Numbered from the stretch's first letter, positions 1 through 11,904 are shown. The stretch: 64,000 bases of DNA from Ascaphus truei (GCA_036426205.1 CM071568.1:44979171-45043170), one strand, 5' to 3'. Numbers and translations are program-made. Notes: generated by a model not told the origin, from the letters alone.

Positions 1-73
1 AAAAAAAAGTTGCTATTTCCAGGAGATCATAGGAAACAAATAAAACTATAGTGCAATTATAATCTATCATAGA

Positions 74-560
74 TATAGCAAATAAAAATATCCGCTGTGA
101 GTGCATTCACATGTCTCAGACAGGTCTGCAACTCTGCTTTTCGCCTAGCATACAGTGCTTTAACTGCAGCAAGGGATTTTGGGAAATTACATGCAAATGA
201 GCACACACTGTCAACTTCACATGCATTTTTGTATGGGCCCCTATGAGCTTATTTCTGTTGCATGCAGAGCTTTTCAGTACATAGCCAGTAAATCTACTCA
301 CAGACAGCTGTTTCCACCACTATGCATTTTAACCCATGCTGTGCTGAAAAGCTGTGTAATGCGGCAGGCAAAAGCTCGTAGGGGTCCGTGTTAAAATGTA
401 TTTGAAGCAAAAGGTGACAGTGCTCATTTACATGTCTTCCCAGAATCCCTGGCTGCAGGGGAAGCATTGTATGCTAGGAGATAATGGGGAAAAGCAGGAT
501 TGCAGATCTGTCTGAGACATGTGAATGTGCTCAAGTGATATTTTTATTTGCTGTATGTTG
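74..560. mobile_element. MITE-like element with long terminal inverted repeats (family J)
   Basis: The first ~130 bases and the last ~160 bases are inverted copies of each other. Both outer ends contain GCAAATAAAAATATC followed by an ACATGTCTCAGACAG block, and both then run into a block around CAGGGATT(T/C)TGGGAA. Related half-copies lie at 12680-12835 and 18130-18315, so this is a dispersed family. There is no coding capacity. I could not define a target-site duplication, so the superfamily is open. Confidence 0.6.
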
Positions 561-1059
561 TACGGCTGAGGTTTTTTGTCACTTTTTTACCCACCATAAC
601 ATTTAATATCATAGATATACAATTTTATACATATCCCATTTTGCAAAAAGACCCTTATATTAATCATATCAAAATACTTATAAACACCTAAAGCATGCAT
701 ACGTGTAACTAGTCGCTGGGCCAATTCAATACCACACACACCTACAGCTTATTAAATCATATATTTAAAACATCATCTATTGCATCAATTTATAGCACAG
801 TGTGTGTGGTATTGGATACTTTACAAGAGAAATGATATGTAGAAAAAGATCTCAAAATGCTACAGCACTACCCAACTACTAAATAAGAAGACAATAGTCC
901 TAATTGCTCAACATATCCCAAAAAGATAATCATACACATGTTCATTAATAGATTATTACAAATATATTTTTTTACTAAAAGCCATTTTATACAAGAGTAT
1001 TTTTACAAAAACATTTTTAAATCAAGGGACTCATTCATTTCCCTAGGAAACACACTATC

Positions 1060-2800
1060 CAGTTTAAAGATCCACTGAGATTCCTTTCTAAGGATTATAA
1101 ATGGTGGAACCCCATTGATAATCTGGTATCAACTGACTGACACTGTCTAATGTAATGAAAATGTCTAGCAACTGATGAATCTGCCACAATATCAGGGTTT
1201 AGTAGTTACCTGTTTCTTAGTAGGTCAAATGGTCTTACCTCATAACATATCCTACAAGGTCACCACAACAAATACATAAAATCAGTTGAATTACAGGTGT
1301 AAATGATTTTCATTTCATTTTCATTCTATATTGTTTACCCAAGGGTGTCTACGTGTGTCCCCTTTAATTATTGAATTGCAATGTATACAATTTAAGCATG
1401 GGAATATACCAAAACCTTTTGTGATAAATTAAAAAAAAAAAAACCTTGTATTTGCCTAGATATCTGTCTATCTGCTTTGACCAATTGGTCTCGAAAATTT
1501 CTCTCCCTACTGTAAGAGAAAAGAGGGGACATTTTGAGGACATTGACAAATTTTTGATAATGACCCATTGTTACGCAACGTCTAAAAATGGAGTCTTATA
1601 AACCTAGGCGCTGAAATGTATTTGGAAACCAAGGGAATCCTCATCTTATTGTTTTTTCTTTTAGGTATTAGTTAATTATCTCTATCGGTTTCACACTTGT
1701 CAATTGTTTGTCTCTTATGACCCCTATCAAGGAATTTGGTTACCATTTGGAGAAACCTATCCGAGATAGTGGGATCAGAGATAATCCTCTTAACCCACAA
1801 TAGTTGTCCCAAGGGTAAATTGTCAATTAGAGTCGGTGTATAAAAGCCTACAAGGAGATTGTTTCTATCGTTATCCTTCACATAAATGATTACCCTACAT
1901 TTTTTGTAATTGGAACATCCAAAAAATGTATGACAGTCAGCCAGCATCATAAACCTAATTGTGGGTTATGTCAAATTAATACAGTTTATAAACGTTACTA
2001 TGGACTCCATGCTACCCTGCCAGAGGAGGAAGACATTGTCAATGTACCTTCTCCACAAGAGGGAATGCTATATGAAGTCCCGATTTGTATATACTATATG
2101 GTTCTTAAACGTGGCCATGAATATATTGGCATACTCAGGTGTCACATTTGAGCCCATAGCAGTACCTTGTATTTTTAGATAGCGCGTACCCTTGAATCTA
2201 AAATAGTTCTATAAGATAATTTCCAACAGACGTAGATGAAATTCCTTCAACTCAGTTTTGATTGCATCACCCATCATTTCCTCCACCGCCCCAAACTCCC
2301 TTCATGTGAAATGGAGATGTAAAGACTCTGCACATCCATAATTGACAGGATTGTCTCATCACTGACCTACCAAAGTCCTTGATCAACCTCAACAATTGCC
2401 TAGTATACTTTAAAAAAAAAACAGTTTATTCCACACAGAGTTTCAGGATCACATCCAGGTAGACCAACAGCAACTGGTAAATAATAGAATCAGTTCCAGC
2501 CACTTTTGGTCTACCGGGTGGATCTACTGGATCATTGTGCACCTTAGGGAGGGTATATAGTACCTGCTTCACAGGACATTTGTTTGTAACAAACTGTTTT
2601 AAGTCTTTCCTCAATGAGATTTCGGGTATATACCTCTTGATCTATCAGTCTCTTCCTTATTCTGGGTGGTAGGATCGAAAGTCATAATAATAGTAAATAA
2701 TGCCGCATATTGGACAACTGTCTCAAAATTTCACTCTTATATTTGTTGTAGTCTATTACTACCAAAGCTCTGCCCGGATTGTCAGTGTCATGATAATATC
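1060..2800 (-). pseudogene. PLE 1 reverse transcriptase and C-terminal endonuclease-region relic
   Basis: PLEs encode one polyprotein, a reverse transcriptase (RT) followed by a GIY-YIG endonuclease, used for target-primed integration. Reading right to left on the minus strand, conserved PLE blocks appear in order. An ALVV..NKY...ILRQLSN block lies near 2700-2790 and LPKVHNDP..PPGRP in 2426-2614. A motif-A-like DVQSLYISIS lies at 2301-2339, GTAMGSN..PEYANIFM near 2110-2166, and YIDN at 2035-2046. A PLGQLLW..KR linker and ..FLDRGH block follow at 1672-1830, and the C-terminal WIFKL tail is at ~1060-1074. The endonuclease between linker and tail is too eroded to read a GIY-YIG box. The frame changes several times, there is an in-frame stop between the GTAMG and YIDN blocks, and the second catalytic Asp of YIDD is Asn. 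The copy is dead. Family assignment is firm; exact clade is not. Confidence 0.75.
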
Positions 2801-3232
2801 ATAATATTAAGAATGTTAATCAACCTGATGCTTTAGCGGTTCATATAGCTACATTTGATTTTAAAAATATAATATATTGTTTTTATAACAGGTCAAGACT
2901 TTCACTGGGTCTATGCTGGTCTTCAAAAAGAGCTTAATTGGGGGGGCCTATCACTGATGACCCACTAAAAGTGACATATATGTTTAGAAGGCAATAAACG
3001 ATAGCCAGATATTAGTCTGTCAGCCTCAAAGGAAACTAACATTTCTGAGATATCCCTTCTGCATCCCAGAGACAGGTGACCCACAGGTCACCGCTTAGTT
3101 AGAGGACTTTATTAAAAATGAGAATATCATGTGATGTCATCTATGCTGCATAATAACAGGTACATATTTGTAATTGTTGCAAGGATTAGTCTTGTTACAT
3201 CTGTCATAATAATTATTGATATCTCATCCCTT
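2801..3232. other. Unassigned non-coding stretch between PLE 1 and a LINE fragment
   Basis: AT-rich sequence with no reading frame or repeat structure that I recognise. It may be a decayed part of PLE 1 or a further insertion. Confidence 0.4.
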
Positions 3233-4002
3233 TTGTTTCTAAAGCCCTCTCCCGCCTTAAACCTTTCTCACTGAATACCCCACACCTCTGGAATGCCCTT
3301 CCCCTCAATATCCGACTAGCACCCTCTCTATTCACCTTTAAGACCCACCTTAAAACACGCCTTCTGCCCTCCCCCCTGCCCTCTCTCGCGTTCCCTCTTC
3401 TTTCTCTCTAGATCTTTTCTATACTAATGTTTCACGTTATAAAAAAGAAAAGGTATTCCTGACAACTTGTTTTTAAAAAAGAAAAAAAGCCAACGGGCGT
3501 ATCATGAGAAGTTGCTAGACTAAGTGTTAAATAAAATGGAGTTAAGCTCCAACTTCTATTTCCCAGAATCGATGCTTAAGACAAGGTGTTTATCTAAAGC
3601 ATTTTATGCATTTATCTGGGTATTAACTAAAAGTGGCATAACTGTAATGTGTACCTTCCTAATAAAAAGATTGAAACAAAAAAAAAAACCTTCTTAAGGA
3701 GGCATATGAGTAGCTCCGTGGCTGATACTTTACACCTCATACATAAACCTTGGCCCCTTGCAGACACACTTTCCAGAACTCCCTCCTTCTGTCTCTGTAC
3801 GTTCTTTCTACTTACCAATTAGATTGTAAGCTCTTCAGAGCTGGGACTCCTTTTCCTAAATGTTACTTTTATGTCTGAAGCACTTCTTCCCATTATGTGT
3901 TATTTGTATTACTTGTTATTTAAATGGTTGTCACGTGTATTACTGCTGTGAAGCGCTGTGTACATTAATGGCGCTGTATAAATAAAAACATACATACATG
4001 AG
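3233..4002 (+). mobile_element. LINE 3' fragment (family H), interrupted
   Basis: The left part encodes a C-terminal LINE peptide with the typical TPHLWNALPLNIR..PSLFTFKTHLKT pattern seen at the end of CR1/L2-type ORF2 proteins. The right part is a 3' UTR that includes AGATTGTAAGCTCTT and ends in a TATAAATAAA..CATACATACATG tail. A second copy lies at 55264-55921. About 290 bases near 3415-3705 are absent from that copy and are probably another insertion. Superfamily (CR1/L2/Rex) is inferred from the peptide style only. Confidence 0.6.
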
Positions 4003-4881
4003 TGCATTTAAATATTGAGGCAGGAACATAAATGTCTTTTTTTAAGGAGTTTTTTTTTCCCCCTGTCATAAATCCATCAATCTGATTTACGACAGGGGTG
4101 GGCTTATGTGGTTTTCAATTGGAGAAGAATGGTATATAGGGATTGCCCTGGAGTTATGAAATCAGAATTCAACAGAGGTGTGTTTTGGACCAAACGTGGA
4201 TTTTCATATTTCTACACAAGTGACTTCTCTGGGGGAGAACCTATGACATATGGTAACGTACGGTATAGGGTTTTATGTTTTATCCTGTTATTTTAAGAAA
4301 CTGTTCTACATTTATTGTAACTGTATGTTCTTGTCATCTTTTTCCTGTAATCTGAAGCACTATATATTTTATATATATTAAACAATTCTTTTAATAAGTA
4401 ATGCTTTGGGGCTCTGAATGAACTCTTGCATGCTCTGGAGTATTTACATTTTTGCACACATTTTGCTACAACAGATATTTGTGTGTTTTTTCTATAATAA
4501 ACAGGGATCTGAGACCCTGGCAGATGTATATTAATTATACATATTTTGCATGATTTCTTGGGTGGTGGAAACATATAGATATGATTGCAATTGAGTAAGG
4601 GGATAATATTAACTCATTGAAAGTACCTTCCAGAGGAGAAAGGTGAGTTGGCTAGAGTAGCTGTGTGTATTAACCCTGGTTGCATATCTAAGTCACACGC
4701 TCACTTGTGTGCTGTTTGAGACAGATGGTATATGGGGACGGATTGAGGGGAGATATTGTTCATCTGAGGGATTTTTGCGAAGGTGAAAGGTGGGCCAGCT
4801 TTAGAGTTGTGTATTAACCCTTGTCCCTTATGCAGGTCACTTGCTCACAGGTGTGCCATACGTGACAGCGAGGTTTGAATA
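4003..4881. other. Unassigned non-coding stretch
   Basis: No convincing coding signal. A short inverted pair (CCCCTGTCATAAATC at 4061-4075 and GATTTACGACAGGGG at 4084-4098) suggests a small hairpin or the end of a MITE. The rest is AT-rich and unremarkable. Confidence 0.4.
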
Positions 4882-5112
4882 TTATATATTTTTATCAGAA
4901 CCCAAATAACGTAAAATCTTTTTATCATTATAGTTGAAATTGGTAAATGTAGGCTTTCTATCAAACTTGAATTTCCACAGGTCCTTCTTTACCAAATGTG
5001 TAAAGTTTTCAAATGTATTGTTGAAAACTGGTGGAAGATATTTACTCTTGCCTCTTAATTTATTAAACTCCAAATCTACCAAATCATTTCCTGAGTCTAA
5101 ATTGAATGTCAC
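4882..5112 (-). pseudogene. PLE 1 N-terminal fragment upstream of the RT
   Basis: The minus-strand frame reads KSKYLPP...FENFTHLVKKDLWKFK...FNYNDKKILRYLGSDKNI. This resembles the region just upstream of the RT in PLE polyproteins, where a block with K..YLP, a VE.DL segment and a DKNIVI.PADKG segment occurs. It ends at the point where the RT block at 2640-2800 should continue, with about 2 kb of inserted sequence between. Strand and order match PLE 1, so I read it as the displaced N-terminal part of the same element. No start codon or upstream domain is recognisable. Confidence 0.5.
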
Positions 5113-5460
5113 ACATGCTTTATGCTACTATAAATTGATGCAATAGATTATGTTTTATATATATGATTTAATAAGCTGTAGGTGTGTGATTTTGTATTGG
5201 ACCAGTAATTGATAAATTTCGCTTATGCATATTTTAGATGTTTTGAAGTGTACCCCTCCTTGCCCAACTCTAAGCGCGTATGTATATACGTACATGGCAT
5301 TACCCAGTCTCTAATACCTTTTTATAGTGCTGGATTTGTGCAGGTTGGGCATGGATCTGCAGATACAGTAGTGTTCCCAAATGAGAACAATCATGGGCCA
5401 TTGCTATAGGCGCTAACTAAATGGGGCACGTTCCCTAACTGAAAACAATAAAGGTGATAA

Positions 5461-6455
5461 GACATACTTCAATCTGACTTTTTGAGACTTGAAAATTGGA
5501 TTTCCCAAAACAAACTGTTTTTAAACAATGACAAGACTGTAACAATGGTATTTGGGACCAAGGCTACATTTTTAAAGCTTCCAATGACTGAGCTCCAGAT
5601 CAGAACCAACGCTAATACCACCCTAACTCCTGTTACTAGTTTTAAATAGTTGGGAATATGGTTTGACTCCCACTTAACATTCGTGATGCATATTGATACC
5701 CTGACATCCAAAACCTATGCCAAACTAGGCGTACTTTAAAGTAACAAATCCTCCCTAGGTCTGCTGGTCAGAAAGCATATCGAACAGCAGATGCTAACAC
5801 CAATTATTGACTACGGGGACATTGTCAATGGCTTGGCACCCTAAACCCACCTTAGCACACTTAATACCCTCTACAATTCAATATGCCATTTTGTTCTCCA
5901 ATGCAACTACAACACACATCACTGCGAAATGCTCAAAGAACTAGATTGGTCATCACTTGAGTCTAGGCGCAAAGTTCATCTTTCCTGTCTTGCCTTCAAA
6001 TACTTTCTGGGCAAGCTACTCATCTATCCGACCAAGCTCCTCACCCCAACCACATGCAGCACTTATCATCTGAGATCTGACTCCAAAAGACTGTTCATGA
6101 TCCCAAGGTTCAGCAAAGTTTCTGGCCGCTCCTCCTTCTCTTACCGTGCACCACAAAACTGGAACAAGCTACCGGAGACTCTCACAGCCACCACCAGTCT
6201 AAGCTCTTTCAAAACTAAAGCTGTCTCCCATTTTGATCTGGTCTGTAACTGTTACATACACCTATAATATATATTATCTCTTAACTGTGCATGCATTGTC
6301 TTGTATATAATGTATACCTTGTTCACTTATGTAACTATGTATTTGCAACCATGTAACCATTTATCATCTGAACTCCATGCCCAGGACATACTTGAAAACG
6401 AGAGGTAACTCTCAATGTATTACTTCCTGGAAAAACATTTTATGAATAAATTAGG
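5461..6455 (+). mobile_element. LINE fragment with RT C-terminus and 3' UTR (family I)
   Basis: Frames on the plus strand read FLNNDKTVTMVFGTK, then LGIWFDSHLTF..HIDTLTSK.YAKLG and PIIDYGDI. This is the thumb and C-terminal region of a non-LTR RT. An open frame at 5929-6267 then carries SFSYRAPQNWNKLPETL and SLSSFKTKA, the usual C-terminal LINE signature. The 3' UTR (6270-6455) is shared in inverted orientation with 47815-48205. Stops at about 5647 and 5738 and one in the upstream frame show decay. Probably a CR1/Rex-like family. Confidence 0.65.
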
Positions 6456-7140
6456 ACATATAGCTATACACTAAAAAACATATTTACAACTTACAATGAG
6501 GCACTCTCTAACTGCCACTCCCAAGAAATGTAGTTCTAGCTATATATACCCTCCCATCTCCTTGTGGGGATATCACTGGTCATGAGACATACTGGGGAAT
6601 GGCTATCCTTTCTGCATAATCATACGGTGCATAGTCATACATAGTCACATGGTGGGGAGGAGAGCAACTTGAGTGATCCTACGCAGTTAAGCCATTAAGG
6701 CTCTTAACCCCTTATACTAACAACTGGTCCCTAAAGTGGGGCTACAGAAGTATATTGATATATGATTAATATGTGTTTGTTTGCAAAATGGGATATGTAT
6801 AAAATTGTATACCTATGATTTTTGTTTTCTTGGCTCCTCGGATGTATTAATTCTTTTTATATTGGTGTAGTTTATTATATATGTGAATTTAGAAAATGTG
6901 ATTATCAATCATTAGAGATAATCTTCATGTTACTTGGTGTGTCATCCACATTAATAAGCATATTGTCAACTAGGATGTGATTAGGGGTTGTTTTGCCACA
7001 GCTCTGTATCATTACTTATGTTTTTCTAGGCATGTCGGAGATGCCGGTACTAGAGCGTCTGTTGATACTTTCAGTGTTTGCTTGACAACAGGACTCTGAA
7101 CATTCTGTAACTTCCTGTTCTATCTGTGGATGCCGACATT

Positions 7141-7248
7141 TATTTAAACGGCACTGTTGTATCACTTTGTTAACACCTACCCGATGAAAGGCCCATTGCG
7201 GGCCTGAAACGTCGCTTTTTTGATGCCTGATTTGTTCCTTTGAAATAA
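7141..7248 (+). ncRNA. Hammerhead-like motif 1 with upstream TATA-like box and AATAAA
   Basis: CCGATGA at 7181 (expected CUGANGA) is followed by a six-base-pair stem II AGGCCC/GGGCCT at 7189-7206, then GAAAC and GUC. A TATTTAAA lies at 7141, 40 nt upstream of the core, and AATAAA at 7243. Stem I is not obvious and position U4 is C, so it is probably inactive or degenerate. It lies in the right-hand flank of PLE 1, as expected for a PLE pseudo-LTR. Confidence 0.5.
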
Positions 7249-8480
7249 AGGCAACCTATTGTATACTACAAATGAGTGCTGTATACTATGGTCTGAGGGA
7301 TGGACATAATACTACAATGGTGTGTGTTACTTAGTTACATTGGCAGTGTGCTGCTTCTCGTTCTATATTATTCCTAATAAATATGTAGTGGGGATACGCT
7401 TGAAGAGACAATCACCTTCCCTCAAAGATATAAGAAGATAGAGAATTGTTTGGCTCTCCTTGGGGTATTGAGGATTTGTTTCTTTTTTTAACATAAATAA
7501 CATTAAACAATTCATCCACAGATCAAATTTTCTTAAACTCAATATTTGCTTGGCTTGTATAATAAACAGATATATTTTCATCATGTAGGCTGACAGGTCC
7601 CTGAACTCACCATACTGAGATACTGTAGAAGGATTACTATTCTATTCAGATAATTTGGTAGCACTATCCTAAAGTAAGGCTACTTAAACAGTGTGCAAAT
7701 TACACCACCGATGCCAGAGGAAAGGTAAGGTTTATTCATTTTGTGTTACAATATATCATATATATTAGGGTGCTTTAACCATTTCTGCTTTGAGCGTTAA
7801 ATGAATAACACTATTAATGCACTTATATACATCTGAATATATGTATTGAAAATGTCTTCATATGGTAATACAGTTTCTAAATATCGTTATAGCAGTACCA
7901 CGTATCTTTGAATAATATGAGCAAGAGATATCGGCGGTTCAGCAATTGTTCACATCATTGGAATTAATTCACCGGAAGATTATTTCCTCTCTCCCTACTT
8001 GTTAAGTATATTATCTACCATCTTATACTTTTTATTTTATTATACATATTTTCAGGATGTCCTATTATACTGTACTGTATATCAATGTCTACATCCATGT
8101 TATTACTGGGTTTTCCAATATCAGTATCAGAAATACGTTTGGAACAATTAAATGCACAGTATGCCCTTAGTTCTGACTGTCCATTGTCAAATTGTATATC
8201 TTGTGGTTGTCATGATCGTTTGTGCTGTGTCGGTACATATAGTTCTTTGAATTACTTTACATTTATCTCTGATTTGGGTTTAAGTTCAAACTCTCCCTAT
8301 GAGATAGATATTCATTAGAAAAACGATGTGATAAATCATACTGAGTATATACACTTAAAAGATAATCTGAAGTCTGTACCAGGCACTATTCAACAGCCTT
8401 GACAAACGAACATGACACCTGCCTGTGCCTGTATTTGATTAATTCATTGATTTTATTCAGATGTGTCTGACTTCACAGGA
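7249..8480. other. Unassigned AT-rich stretch
   Basis: I see no supported gene. An open frame at 8085-8318 has no recognisable domain and no coding-like context. It probably includes the upstream part of the next pseudo-LTR-like segment. Confidence 0.4.
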
Positions 8481-8484
8481 GAGG

Positions 8485-8556
8485 TATAAATAACACACAC
8501 CTCTCCTTGTCTTTGTACTCCTTGAAAAAGCGCCAATCTGGCGCGAAAAACTTGGG
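8485..8556 (+). ncRNA. Hammerhead-like motif 2 with upstream TATA-like box
   Basis: CTTGAAA at 8521 occupies the place of CUGANGA. A strong stem II GCGCC/GGCGC (8530-8544) and GAAAAAC follow. TATAAAT at 8485 is 36 nt upstream of the core. The stem II closing is convincing, but the core has substitutions, so this is a relic or a variant. Confidence 0.45.
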
Positions 8557-9149
8557 AGATTTTTTTTGGGGTCTGTTTTGTACTTTGTTCCATGTGTTTT
8601 ATGTAGTTTCATAAACCTTTTTTATTATTGATTCATCTGGTGAGTTTCTTTACATTTTTTTATGGTTTCGCTGTCTCCAGATTTGAATCATGTGTCAGAT
8701 GACTAGTGTATGTATTCCTTAAACCTCATGTAAAAAATATTTCTGAATCATTATGTCCAATAAATGGTATCACAACTTGCAAAAATCAATTCATCATAGT
8801 CATAAATATAGTCATAGAAACTTCAAAATTCAGCATAATATTAAAACACTGCCCTATTATAATATGTTAAGGTCTTTCCGTGTTCAGCCCCTTTATTGCT
8901 GGGGAGACCACTTTGTTCTGTGTCCATACGCCTATACAGTACCAAACGGTTATGGAAACAAGAGAATGTTACCACACTTTTGCTTTTAGAGGTGCCAGCA
9001 GCTGATTGCAAAGCATTATGTTTTATATGTTTGCTTACACTTTTCCCTTCCCGAACCTCTCCAGCAACTAAAGAGGTTCACATTATCTGAACATTTTAAT
9101 TGTTTTGTTTTTTTGGGGGGGTTGGGGGTTAGCTAAATTAGATTTGTTT

Positions 9150-9690
9150 ACATTAGAAATGAGGCGTCTAAGAGGGAATATGATAACTATACAAATATAT
9201 TCGAGGTCAATACAGCGAGCTTTCAAAAGATCTATTCATCCCGAGGGCAGTACTAAGGACACGTGGTCGGAGATTTCACCAGCAACTAAGGAAAGGGTTC
9301 TTTACAGTAAGGGCAGTTCAAATGTGGAATTCATTACCCATGGAGACTGTGATGGCAGATACTATAGATTTGTTCAAAAAAAGGTTGGACATCTTTATAA
9401 AAAGGAAAGGTATACAGGGATATATCAAATAAGTAAACATGGGAAGGGTGTTGATCCAGGGAGAAATCCGATTGCCGTTATTTGGAGTCGGGAAGGAATT
9501 TATTTTTCCCCTTATGAGAAATCATTGGATGATGTTTAACTGGGGGTTTTTGTTTGCCTTCCTCTGGGTCAATATACTGTAAATATAAATATAGGATAAG
9601 TATCTATCGTCTAAAAGTAACATAGGTTGAACTTGATGTACATATGTATTTTTTCCACCTCATCAACTATGTACTGTAACTAATGTAACT
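9150..9690 (+). repeat. Unclassified interspersed repeat (family K)
   Basis: A 144-codon open frame spans 9105-9539, including HPEGSTKDTWSEISPATKE and FVQKKVGHLYKKERY. The segment 9400-9690 recurs in inverted orientation at 59630-59870, with shared blocks around GTTGATCCAGGGA, TTGCCTTCCTCTGG and AACTTGATG. It is therefore a dispersed repeat and not a host exon. I cannot place the peptide in a known transposase or RT family. Confidence 0.55.
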
Positions 9691-10163
9691 GCTTCATCCT
9701 TTGCCTTTTTTTCCCCAAAGGAAGATGAAAATATTAACCTTCAGTGATTGAGCCTGGCAGGAAAAACAAAGTACACAAACAATGAATACCTCAGCTGGAG
9801 AAATGTCAGGCTGCAGTAGGATCACAGTTGTGTTTATCTGAATGCTGTCCTACCGCTCTCTCTCTCTAATCAGACACGTTTTCAATGCTATGATTGTCTA
9901 TTGTATATATTGTTCTAGCACTGGTATGGCAAAATGCTACCTTTGTGTATTACTTTAATTATGCAAATATGCAGTGATAAGACTACCATCATATTCTTTC
10001 TCCTACTGAAACTTTGGCTCCATCTTGTAAATAAAAACCTGATCAAAAAATCCTTGGCACCCTGCATGTTTGAATCCAGTCTAATGATGGGAACGTCCTG
10101 CAGGCTGCCGCCCACACGTTGTGGTCGCTGTGATTCATGATTGTCCCATTCTCCTCTTCTTAG
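9691..10163. other. Unassigned stretch upstream of the candidate exon
   Basis: No coding signal recognised. A pyrimidine tract ending in TCTTCTTAG at 10163 could be a splice acceptor for the following open frame. Confidence 0.35.
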
Positions 10164-10530
10164 GAAATGTCTCTCCTGGGTAAAACCCTACCATCATGGG
10201 AGCTGAAGTCATCAAACTCCATAGTATGCAATGTGCTTGGCCTTTCATTAGTTTCCGCACTGACTGAGTATAAACAACAATTGACAGGAAAGGGAAGATT
10301 TGTACAGGTTACTTTTGTGGCCAACCTCAGCCATAATTACATTGGACAAGAATTCATAAAGCATCTGACTGAGTATAAACAACAATTGTCAGGACAGGGA
10401 AGATTTGTACAGGTTACTTTTGTGGCCAACCTCAGTCATAATTACATTGGACAAGAATTCATAAAGCATAGACAAGAGGTTCAGTGTAAATCTTTAGAAG
10501 GTGAAATAGACCAACTTCTAATGTGAGCCT
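10164..10530 (+). CDS. Candidate host coding exon with internal 35-codon duplication, product unknown
   Basis: An open frame from ATG at 10167 to TGA at 10526 gives 119 residues. It contains two consecutive copies of a 35-residue unit beginning LTEYKQQL and ending GQEFIKH, followed by a charged C-terminal segment RQEV..KSLEGEIDQLL. The DNA copies (10260-10364 and 10365-10469) differ at only three of 105 positions and stay in frame. The frame is preceded by a good acceptor-like pyrimidine tract plus AG at 10163. An alternative acceptor-like CCTTTCATTAG ends at 10251, closer to the unit. No transposon signature is visible in it. I do not recognise the protein. It could be the last exon of a real gene, a processed pseudogene, or chance. 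The signal peptide and membrane-segment patterns I looked for are absent. Confidence 0.35.
10260..10469 (+). repeat. 105-bp tandem duplication, two copies
   Basis: Two adjacent 105-bp units starting CTGACTGAGTATAAAC are 97% identical (three substitutions). 105 is a multiple of three and both copies read in the same open frame. Confidence 0.95.
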
Positions 10531-11480
10531 GCTACCAAAACATGCACAATACATGTATTACATATGTCCTGGAACCTGTCCGGTCTTTTCCCTGTTCTAA
10601 GGCTGCTATCATTCCACAGTGTAATGTTGTACAGTAGCATTGTAACTCCCTTGTTGGCTTCTCAGCCTGTTGCCTGGCAACTCTTCCACTGGCTGATTGG
10701 TATGATCCAAGACCCCTGGCTGTTGGTCTCTCCCTGCCCCTTTTCCTGCATGTCAAGTCATATCTTCTTCCAGCAAGCAGCCATCTTGAGCAGTCACCTC
10801 ACTTATCTCCTCTGGTAAAGTGAATGTAATTTACCTATCCCTATACCTTGCATTTCCCATTTGCCATTCAAGCCCCCTTCCCTCTCCATTGTTCCCATCC
10901 CACAGTGTTTACTTCAGTATCTTTTTCCCTTTTTATTTCTATTGTTGTGTCCAATATACAGTTCAGCAATTAAGAAGCTTCCCCTTGCTTACGTGAAAAG
11001 AAAAAACTCCCATTGCGTAAAATGTTAATTATGTTATGAAATATAAAAAGGGTTGAATTAGATGCACGTACAGAAATTCCAATAATTAAAACAGGGCATG
11101 TTTGGGGCACATGTTACCACTGCAGGATACAACTGGTCACCGTTCAATAAGTCGCCGTCGTCGTCGTTGTTCAAGTCCCAGCCAGGTAGGTGAGGGCGTC
11201 CTAATATCCGGGTGCTCCGATGTCCAGACTCACTCCCATGGCTGTGTCCTCTGCAAACACGGTGACGACTTCCCCAGCAAGGAACCCACGAAGTTAGGTT
11301 GAATATATCGGAACAGTGAAAATCCCACACTGTTGGCTCTGGGGCTCAATACCCACAATGTGAGCCATTCGCTTATGGAGCACAAAAGCGGAGCCGCTGA
11401 CGTCACAGGTCACAATAACAAAGACCTTCTTTAGGAAGGTGGATACAAATAACCTATTGTTGGCCTAAAGTAACCATAAA
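10531..11480. other. Unassigned stretch downstream of the candidate exon
   Basis: No supported gene. It contains a short CGTCGCCGTCGTCGT-like triplet run near 11150. If the upstream frame is a last exon, part of this would be its 3' UTR. No convincing AATAAA-based 3' end was located. Confidence 0.3.
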
Positions 11481-11800
11481 AGGTCCTGGATTGATAACAT
11501 TCCCTTGGGGCAATTTATGAGACTCAAGAGGAATTGTAGTTTGGAGGTGGATTTCGATGTACAATCCGATGATCTGTTTGAGAAATTTGTTCAGAGAGGC
11601 TATAGTCCGACTGTGCTGTCCACGGCACTGACTAAAATTAGGGAGCTGGACAGGAAATCATTATTATCAAGTAAGATTAAAAACAGTGATTCTAATGTAT
11701 CCGCTACTGAGAATATTCAGGTCCCTTTTGTCACCAATTATAATTCAGGTAGCTACCAAATACAGGCCATTATTGACATTACAGGAATCGCGCCACACTG
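11481..11800 (+). pseudogene. PLE 3 fragment: RT thumb/linker region
   Basis: The plus-strand frame reads LGQFMRLKRNCS, a conserved PLE block, then ..DLFEKFVQRGYSPTVLSTAL. This is the linker that lies between the RT and the GIY-YIG endonuclease in Penelope-like polyproteins (pattern GQF.R.RR.C..., F..RGY, L..A). The same block appears, more decayed, in PLE 1 at 1672-1830. The frame ends at 11801, and a hammerhead-like motif lies about 100 bp beyond. No RT core or endonuclease is attached, so this is an isolated fragment. Confidence 0.65.
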
Positions 11801-11904
11801 ATGCGACCAGCTAGTGCTAACTCGAAATGGCTTGCCGCAGGATCCGTTAAAGTAAAACATAGTGGAATGGGACACATAAAGCAATGGTTGCTCAATACAA
11901 TAAA

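Larger units (their letters stand above)
606..6830 (-). mobile_element. Penelope-like element (PLE 1) with nested insertions
   Basis: A minus-strand PLE relic. Reverse transcriptase and C-terminal remnants lie at 1060-2800 and an N-terminal piece at 4882-5112. They are separated by ~2 kb that includes a LINE 3' fragment (3233-4002). Non-coding flanks occur in inverted orientation: 716-800 matches the reverse complement of 5124-5207, and 606-650 matches the reverse complement of 6781-6827. Inverted, partial pseudo-LTR copies are a known PLE hallmark. A second LINE fragment (5461-6455) splits the right-hand flank. Outer boundaries are approximate. Confidence 0.6.
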
